Assembly: GCF_014596575.1 (NCBI RefSeq)
Contig: NZ_NASZ01000001.1
Location: forward strand, 186,001-250,000
Length of the DNA stretch: 64,000 nucleotides
Direction: 5' to 3'
Origin: Flavobacterium pokkalii
GTDB lineage: Bacteria > Bacteroidota > Bacteroidia > Flavobacteriales > Flavobacteriaceae
Of the stretch, positions 57,770 to 64,000 are shown in pieces. Under the pieces are notes generated by a model that was given only the letters and a program-made list of their open reading frames with translations, searched no databases and was not told where the DNA came from. The position numbers and the translations under genes were made by a program. The stretch's first letter is position 1, and every line of letters begins with the position of its first letter.

Positions 57770-60256
57770 TTATAATTTTACAATCTTTTCTTTACCATCG
57801 TATGAGAGTGTTTTATTAAAATTAGTAGTTGGGTTCTCTCTAAACTGTTTTCCATCAGTTACAATTACAATATTAAACTTTCTGTTTTTTAGCATACCGT
57901 TGAAACTACCTCTTCTTTTTCCAATCATTAAGGCTTGAGTTTTATCGTTCCATTTAAAAGTAATAGTTGAGTAAGCACCTTTCTCGTAATTGTAATTATC
58001 ATTTTCATCTTCATATAAAGTAAACTCCCCATCGGCTCCGGGATATACACGGATTTCTAAATTATCCCATTTTTTTTCCGTAGCATATTGTACTTGTGGT
58101 CCAAAAGGAATTATGCTTCCTGATTTGATATATAATGGAATCTCATCAATTGTTGTTGCTTTGGTTATTTCCTGTCCACCATTAATTTTTTCGTTGGTCC
58201 AGAAATCGTACCAGGATGTTCCTTTCGGTAAATATACTTTTGTTGATTTCACCTGAGCAAAAGTAGTTTCTTGTATTTTTGCACTATTTGTATCCTCATT
58301 TTTATTCCAGCCTGTTTCTTCGTTTGATTTTACAATAGTCTCAGGTGTATATTGTGCATGAACAACAGGTGCAACTAAAATTGATTTACCAAATAGATAC
58401 TCATTATTCATGTCAACCACTTTCTTATCATCGAAATCCATTACCAAAGCACGCATCATGGTCGATTGATTTTTTGTAATATCCCATGAAGCGGAATAAA
58501 TGTATGGCAACAGTGAATAACGTAAATCAATGGTTTTGACTATAGCATCATAAATAATGTCTCCTTTTTTTCCGAAATTGTATATTTCTCTGGGAATATC
58601 AGTACCATGAGAACGCATCATAGGGGTAAATGCACCAAACTGCATCCAGCGTACATACAATTCCTGAAATGATGGATTCTTAGTTCCGTCACCCCATCCT
58701 TTTTTGTAAGAACCTGCAAAAAAACCTCCAATATCCGTATTCCAATACGGAATGGCACTCATAGAAAAGTTCAAACCAGCCGGAATCTGATTGCGCAGAG
58801 ACTGCCAGGATGAATTAACATCACCCGACCAGGTATTAGCACCATAACGTTGTTGTCCTGCAAAAGCGGAACGTGTAAGAATAAAGATTCGCTTATCTGA
58901 ACTTTCTGCACGCTGGTGTTCAGAAACTCCTCCTACGGTCATCAAAGGAAAAGCATTACGCACCTTTCGGAAAGAACCTAAATAGGTTTTAATATCAAAA
59001 TCCGAAGGTTTAAAATCCAAGTGGTCAGGTTCTGACGAATCAATCCACCAACCATCAATACCTACTGAAAAAAGACCTTTACTAAGATACTTCCAATAAA
59101 TGTTACGAGCTTCCGGATTATATGGGTCATAAGGTTGAACTCCGGATGGATAGTCCCGATTAGGAGGCCATGATTCAACACCAGATTGCGGCCAGGTACC
59201 AAAATTTAAAAGCATCCCTTTTGGTTGCATTTCCCGAAATTGTTTGGTTTGTGGTCCAAATGAATTCCAGATAGATATAATCATGTGTGCATTCATATTG
59301 TGAATATCATCCACCATTTTCTTTGGATTTGGAAATTCAGTATTAAGAAATTCCATCGCATTCCATAAGTAATTATTGCCCCAATACTGCCAATCCTGAA
59401 TAATTCCGTCCAGTGGTACTCCAAGTTCACGATATTTACTCACAACCCCAACTAATTCATTTTGACTTTTATAACGCTCCTTACTTTGCCAATAGCCAAA
59501 GGTCCATAAAGGAAACATAGGAGCTTGTCCGGTAAGTTCTCGCATACCCGCAATAGAACCGTCAATATTATCACCAAGTATAAAGTAATAGTCAATACAA
59601 TCGCCCACTTCTGATTGAAATGAAGTACTTTCGGGTTTATCCTCAAAAATAGTTGGAGAGTAATTGTCCCAAAATAATCCGTATCCTTTAGTAGATACTA
59701 AAAAAGGAACATAATCATCAACATTCCCTTGTACCATATTGATTTTGGCATTACGCAACGATAACTGACCACGTTGTTGTTGTCCCAAACCATATATAGC
59801 TTCGTCTTGATCTAATTTAAACTCTTGATTTACATTGTATGTTTTAGATCCTGCATCATTAAAATCGGTAAAACTTGCGCCTGATGCTGTCTCGCTTAAA
59901 AGTGCTGACCCGGCAAGAGAGTTAAAAGAAACTTTGCCCGATTTTACATCAATAGTCACTTTCAATTTTTTACTTTGCAAAGAAACAAGATCTCCTTTTT
60001 GTTGAGTGGTGAATTTAATGGACTCTGGTTTTTTAATTACAGACAGACTCTCTTTTTTGAAAGCAATTCCTTTCGGTGATTTTAAAATACGTACAATCGT
60101 TGGACTGTAAAATTGGATTTCAACATCCAGTGCCTGGAATTTAGTTTTTACTCCAAGAGTTGTTTTTTGATAATCTTGAGCTGTTAAGGACGAAAAAGAG
60201 AATAATACCAGCAATAGCAAGTACTGCGGATTTTTACTCAGAAATGCATTTCTCAT
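57770..60256 (-). CDS. GH31 family alpha-glycosidase, exported
   Basis: 828 aa. Signal peptide MRNAFLSKNPQYLLLLVLFSFSSLTAQ. N-terminal beta-sandwich with EAIYGLGQQQRGQLSLRN, then the GH31 barrel: PLDGIIQDWQYWGNN, nucleophile Asp406 in GWWIDSSEPD, acid/base Asp479 in WSGDVNSSW, and SMSAIPYWNTDIGGFF. C-terminal domains follow with LPKGTSWYDFWTNEKINGG. The WIDSSEP motif and QRAESS region favour alpha-xylosidase or alpha-glucosidase of the bacteroidete type; the linkage cannot be fixed from sequence. An HTCS gene lies 105 nt upstream. Confidence 0.92.
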   Translation of the reverse strand: MRNAFLSKNPQYLLLLVLFSFSSLTAQDYQKTTLGVKTKFQALDVEIQFYSPTIVRILKSPKGIAFKKESLSVIKKPESIKFTTQQKGDLVSLQSKKLKVTIDVKSGKVSFNSLAGSALLSETASGASFTDFNDAGSKTYNVNQEFKLDQDEAIYGLGQQQRGQLSLRNAKINMVQGNVDDYVPFLVSTKGYGLFWDNYSPTIFEDKPESTSFQSEVGDCIDYYFILGDNIDGSIAGMRELTGQAPMFPLWTFGYWQSKERYKSQNELVGVVSKYRELGVPLDGIIQDWQYWGNNYLWNAMEFLNTEFPNPKKMVDDIHNMNAHMIISIWNSFGPQTKQFREMQPKGMLLNFGTWPQSGVESWPPNRDYPSGVQPYDPYNPEARNIYWKYLSKGLFSVGIDGWWIDSSEPDHLDFKPSDFDIKTYLGSFRKVRNAFPLMTVGGVSEHQRAESSDKRIFILTRSAFAGQQRYGANTWSGDVNSSWQSLRNQIPAGLNFSMSAIPYWNTDIGGFFAGSYKKGWGDGTKNPSFQELYVRWMQFGAFTPMMRSHGTDIPREIYNFGKKGDIIYDAIVKTIDLRYSLLPYIYSASWDITKNQSTMMRALVMDFDDKKVVDMNNEYLFGKSILVAPVVHAQYTPETIVKSNEETGWNKNEDTNSAKIQETTFAQVKSTKVYLPKGTSWYDFWTNEKINGGQEITKATTIDEIPLYIKSGSIIPFGPQVQYATEKKWDNLEIRVYPGADGEFTLYEDENDNYNYEKGAYSTITFKWNDKTQALMIGKRRGSFNGMLKNRKFNIVIVTDGKQFRENPTTNFNKTLSYDGKEKIVKL

Positions 60257-60361
60257 TTGGTTTAATTTTTTAGTTAATCAAAGAACCAAAATTATTTTTT
60301 ATCATTTAAAGAAACAGGTACACTATGTTGTTTTCATGGGTGCATTTGGTTGTTTATTTTT

Positions 60362-63300
60362 TTATAGCAGTTCATTATCAGTATTTCTTTCACTTTGCGC
60401 ATACTTTGAAGGACTTACTCCAAAAGCTTCTTTGAAATATTTACTGAAATATTTTTGAGTATTAAAGCCCACTTTTTCGGATACCTCAGCAACCGAATAT
60501 TGTCTCTGAATTAATAGTTGAGCGGCTCGTTTTAATCGAATGGAACGAATGAATTCCGAAGGAGAAAGTCCTGTAATGGATTGTAGTTTTTTATACAAAA
60601 CGGTTCGATCCATAGCTAAATCCCGGCTGAACTCCTGAACAGAATATTCGGCATTATCCATGTTTTTTTCCAGACAAGAAAGTGCCTTTTCAATTAATTG
60701 TTCATCGAGTGATGTTATGGTAATCTCTTTGGGGTTCACTTCTAATTTTTGAGAAAAAGTAGCTTGACGAAGGTTCTTCTGCGCAATCAGTTTCTCTATT
60801 CGAAGCAACAAAATATCGAGATTAAAGGGTTTAGACAAATACTCGTCAGCTCCGGATTGATAACCTGTAATTTTGAGCTCTTCGGAGGAACGAGCGGTTA
60901 ATAAAATTACCGGAATATGTGAAGTTTGCAAATTGGATTTTATGCTTTCGCATAATTCAAAGCCATTTACTTTAGGCATCATCACATCGCTTATAATCAA
61001 ATCAGGAGTTATTGACAAAGCCATTTCTATACCTACTTCACCATCAGCTGCTTCAAAAACTTCGTATGTATTAGCTAACTCATTCACGAGAAAAGACCTT
61101 AAATCCTCATTATCTTCCACTACCAGAATTTTCTCTTTTCTTACATCTGCTTGCAAACTTTGATTCTCAGTTAAAAGCTTTGAATCTGTATTTTTTACTT
61201 CCAAATCTGTTTTTAACGGAACAAGATGAGTTGGAATTGTTATTGTAAATACTGTTTTCACATTGGGCTCACTCGTTACGATAATTTCTCCCGAATGCAA
61301 TTCTACATATTCTTTTACCAGATGCAAGCCAATGCCACTTCCCCCTTGAGTTGTTGTGGCTTGATAAAAACGTTCAAATAAATGCGGCATATCTTTATCA
61401 AGAATTCCCGAACCCGAGTCGATAACTTCTAAATGAACTGCATCCGCATTTTTTTGCAAAATACTAAGTTTTATAGTCCCTCCTTTTGGCGTAAACTTAA
61501 ATGCATTCGACAATAAATTATTGATTACTTTATGTAATTTATCTTTATCAAAATACATAAATAACTCTGAAACATTCGATTGTATTGAAAATTCAATTTG
61601 TTTTTCCTGAGCCAATTTGCTGAATAATTCTTCAAATTGTTTTACAAAATCTACCAAGTCACCAAAAGTCAGATGCAGTTTTTCACCCGAAATTTCCAAT
61701 CGCCTAAAATCCAATAATTGATTGACCAAATGCTGTAAATTAATAGCATGACGGTAGACTAAACGAATTCTTGATTCTAAATGAGTTTCTTTTATTTCTT
61801 TCAATATCGATTCGAGAGGCGTAATAATTAAGGTAAGTGGTGTGCGGAATTCATGGCTTACATTAGTAAAAAAACTAAACTTCATTTCATTCAGTTTTTC
61901 TTCGTTCTTCCTCATTATTTTTTGAGTGGTCCATTGTTTGTAATATCGCAAAGCAAAATAGAGCAAGAATAAAGCTGTTGCTAAATATAAAATATATGCC
62001 AAAGGGGTTTTCCAAAAAGGCGGATGAACTATGATGCTAATTTGTGAATAATCATCAGTCCATGCCCGACTATTGCTGGCGGTTTTTACTTTTAATACAT
62101 AAGTTCCGGGCGCCAGATTAGTATAGGTGGCACTTCCTGTTCCGCTTTTAGCCACTATTTCCCGCCAATTATCATCAACTCCTTCCAAACGATATCGGTA
62201 ATAGGTTTGTGTAGGATTGACATAATTTAGCGCAGAGAAATGAACCGTTATAAAATTCTGATTGTAATTTAACTCTATGCGACTGGTTGTAGCAGTTGCT
62301 TTTTTCAGTATCGTTTTCCCGTCATAGGATTCCCCTACTTTTACTTCACTGCCAAAAAGCTGTAGCCCCGTAAACAATGGTTTTTGTAATTGCTTTAAAT
62401 CCCGGGGCTTTTTTAAATCAATAACATTAAAACCATTTACACCTCCCATGAATAACTTTCCGATTTCATCGGTATAAATAGCATTGGTAACAAATTCATT
62501 TTCAATCACACCATCATAATGATTAAAATTAGCAATAGCAAAATCAAGCTGTTTTCCTTTGTTGTTGACTGTTATTCGGGAAATACCGGCAGCGGTTGTA
62601 ACCCATAGCTTCCCCTGTTTGTCTTCCGCAATAGCCTTAATACTGTTATTGACCAAACCATCATCGGTATAGAGCGTATGAAATTCTTTTTTTAGGGGAT
62701 TCCAAACATTTAGTCTATCCTGAGTACCCAGCCAAACTATCCCCCGACTGTCTTTAAAAACACAGCTATAGTGCTGATTTTTATTGTTCAAAATTTTATT
62801 AAAAGGTTGACCAATGTGTTGTTTTTTATAATTATACACAAATAATCCTGCGTCACTTATTCCTATAAAAGTCTGCTTGCCAAAAGGAATTAATTGAGAA
62901 ACGGAACCTAATCTTTCCCCATTCAACTTCGGTTGCAACAATTGGGCATTTCCAGTTGTTGAATTAAATTCAACCAATCCTTCGGTTGCTGCCAGTAAAA
63001 ATTGATTTGCTGATTGCTCAACAATGTTTCGGCAATGGTATTGTAACTCAATAGGTTTTATCTGATTGTTTTGTAAACAATACATCCCTTTATTTCTGGT
63101 ACAAATCCAAATCCTATCTTTGGAATCTTTTGTCATCGAAAGACAATCGGCATCAGCTGGTAAACCTTGGAAAACCGAGAGCGTATTTTTTTGAAAATTA
63201 TAGCTGTACAATCCATTTCTTGTCCCTATCAGAAATGTATTCGGTGTTATTTCTGTAAAACAGTTTATATTAATATCCTTATCCTGAGTGCCAAAAAATG

Positions 63301-64000
63301 TTTTACCAATATTCTTGAATTTAAAACGATCGGGATGATAATACAACAGCCCATGATTAAAGGTCCCAATCCAGAGTCCGCCTTGTGAATCATTATAAAG
63401 GGTACTGGCTTCCGTATGTACCTGCGTTCCGTCAACCAATTTAAACGAGGGAATAAATTGTTTCTCTTTTAAATTTTTATCAATAAACCATAACCCAATA
63501 GCACAACTCACCCATAAATTACCTCTACTATCCACAGAAATAGTGTTGAGCCAATAATCGGTTTGAAGTATTTTTTTGTGCTTTCGGTTCTTAATATCAT
63601 AAGCCAACATAAGACCGGCAGAACCATTTCTTATTTGATACAATGAATTATTTGATTGAACGACCATTAGGGTTCGATTGTATCGCTTTTGCTCTTCTTC
63701 TGATAAAGAATTGGTTCTAAACAGTTCTTTAGCTGTTTTTAAATCATAACAAACGATTAATCCGTTTCTATAAAAAAGAAAAAGCTGTTTCTGAATTACT
63801 GCTATATCATAAAGTTGGTCTTTAATGCCATTGGGAGTGGAAACATTTTGAAGAAAAACAGTAGCTTTCTCTTTTTGAGCATCTTTAAACAAAAGCTTAT
63901 CAGAGGTTGTAAGTATCCAATAATTTTGGTAAGCGTCCAGAAAAAAGTCGGCAATTGACTCCCGGATTCCCATAGAGGATAATACTTTTTTTGGATTTTG
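60362..64000 (-). CDS. Hybrid two-component system sensor-regulator (HTCS), 5' end beyond the window
   Basis: The frame stays open to base 64000, upstream of an internal Met at 63973, and no signal peptide is seen, so the N-terminus is missing. Counting from that Met: beta-propeller with reg_prop repeats (GGLWIGTFNHGLLYY, GIVWLGTQDRLNVW, GKLWVTTAAGISRI) to about 530, Y_Y_Y domain to 650, TM 655-677, HisKA with His707 in NVSHEFRTP, HATPase (GSGIGLHLVKEY), receiver with Asp996 and Lys1048, and AraC HTH (1110-1192). All phosphorelay residues are present. Likely senses a glycan breakdown product and controls the adjacent GH31 gene. Confidence 0.94.
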   Translation of the reverse strand, partial: QNPKKVLSSMGIRESIADFFLDAYQNYWILTTSDKLLFKDAQKEKATVFLQNVSTPNGIKDQLYDIAVIQKQLFLFYRNGLIVCYDLKTAKELFRTNSLSEEEQKRYNRTLMVVQSNNSLYQIRNGSAGLMLAYDIKNRKHKKILQTDYWLNTISVDSRGNLWVSCAIGLWFIDKNLKEKQFIPSFKLVDGTQVHTEASTLYNDSQGGLWIGTFNHGLLYYHPDRFKFKNIGKTFFGTQDKDININCFTEITPNTFLIGTRNGLYSYNFQKNTLSVFQGLPADADCLSMTKDSKDRIWICTRNKGMYCLQNNQIKPIELQYHCRNIVEQSANQFLLAATEGLVEFNSTTGNAQLLQPKLNGERLGSVSQLIPFGKQTFIGISDAGLFVYNYKKQHIGQPFNKILNNKNQHYSCVFKDSRGIVWLGTQDRLNVWNPLKKEFHTLYTDDGLVNNSIKAIAEDKQGKLWVTTAAGISRITVNNKGKQLDFAIANFNHYDGVIENEFVTNAIYTDEIGKLFMGGVNGFNVIDLKKPRDLKQLQKPLFTGLQLFGSEVKVGESYDGKTILKKATATTSRIELNYNQNFITVHFSALNYVNPTQTYYRYRLEGVDDNWREIVAKSGTGSATYTNLAPGTYVLKVKTASNSRAWTDDYSQISIIVHPPFWKTPLAYILYLATALFLLYFALRYYKQWTTQKIMRKNEEKLNEMKFSFFTNVSHEFRTPLTLIITPLESILKEIKETHLESRIRLVYRHAINLQHLVNQLLDFRRLEISGEKLHLTFGDLVDFVKQFEELFSKLAQEKQIEFSIQSNVSELFMYFDKDKLHKVINNLLSNAFKFTPKGGTIKLSILQKNADAVHLEVIDSGSGILDKDMPHLFERFYQATTTQGGSGIGLHLVKEYVELHSGEIIVTSEPNVKTVFTITIPTHLVPLKTDLEVKNTDSKLLTENQSLQADVRKEKILVVEDNEDLRSFLVNELANTYEVFEAADGEVGIEMALSITPDLIISDVMMPKVNGFELCESIKSNLQTSHIPVILLTARSSEELKITGYQSGADEYLSKPFNLDILLLRIEKLIAQKNLRQATFSQKLEVNPKEITITSLDEQLIEKALSCLEKNMDNAEYSVQEFSRDLAMDRTVLYKKLQSITGLSPSEFIRSIRLKRAAQLLIQRQYSVAEVSEKVGFNTQKYFSKYFKEAFGVSPSKYAQSERNTDNELL

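Overview
The window is ordinary chromosome from a low-GC member of the Bacteroidota, most likely the Flavobacteriaceae and probably Flavobacterium or a close relative. The evidence is the complete MoxR/Bat aerotolerance operon, a SUF iron-sulfur operon with DUF59 and DUF2480 genes, TonB-dependent receptors, a hybrid two-component (HTCS) sugar regulator beside a GH31 glycosidase, signal peptides ending in AQ, and promoter boxes of the form TAnnTTTG. Several start codons were moved downstream of the longest open frame to a Met that begins a signal peptide or a known domain. No prophage, CRISPR array or complete insertion sequence was found.

Layout. 1-9.6 kb: housekeeping and envelope genes (partial YraN, LD-carboxypeptidase, an exported endonuclease/phosphatase-fold protein, 3-hydroxyanthranilate dioxygenase, ALDH7, lipoproteins, a phosphoesterase, an AlbA_2 protein, an SDR). 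10-19.6 kb: moxR, DUF58, an unnamed two-TM protein, batA, batB, batC, batD, batE. 19.7-24.6 kb: cvpA, pheS and gpsA with small unknowns. 24.9-27.8 kb: a YqhD-type aldehyde reductase and an exported DJ-1 protein divergent from a LysR regulator. 27.8-34 kb: nadD, gmk, yicC, an ArsC-like gene, DinB, an MBL hydrolase, an M48 peptidase and DUF898. 34.2-42 kb: sufA-B-C-D-S, a small exported unknown, sufE, sufT-like, DUF2480. 42-56.9 kb: DUF3078, hflX, a TonB receptor, an FKBP, a DUF5689 protein with a second TonB receptor, an MFS transporter, a Gfo/Idh/MocA oxidoreductase, an OYE-family flavoenzyme, rseP. 57-64 kb: tRNA-Asn, a GIY-YIG gene, a broken tRNA-Asn copy, a GH31 enzyme and an HTCS regulator that runs off the window.

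The main discovery is in the intergenic DNA. Many gaps hold short inverted repeats built from repeated 7-17 nt words. All four small nuclease-fold genes in the window (two GxxExxY/PD-(D/E)XK and two GIY-YIG) are bracketed by such repeats. One GxxExxY gene sits exactly inside a 32-nt inverted repeat between batD and batE. The other sits inside a 27-nt inverted repeat between sufE and the sufT-like gene, and the same repeat occurs without a gene at 184-297. One GIY-YIG gene lies inside a perfect 28-nt inverted repeat. The other lies between tRNA-Asn and a 5'-truncated tRNA-Asn copy that itself carries a small palindrome. Three further copies of that palindrome occur elsewhere with covarying arms, and a 27-nt element shows an 8-bp flanking duplication. 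Together these look like a family of tiny repeat elements, some carrying a nuclease. This is inference from sequence layout and has not been tested.
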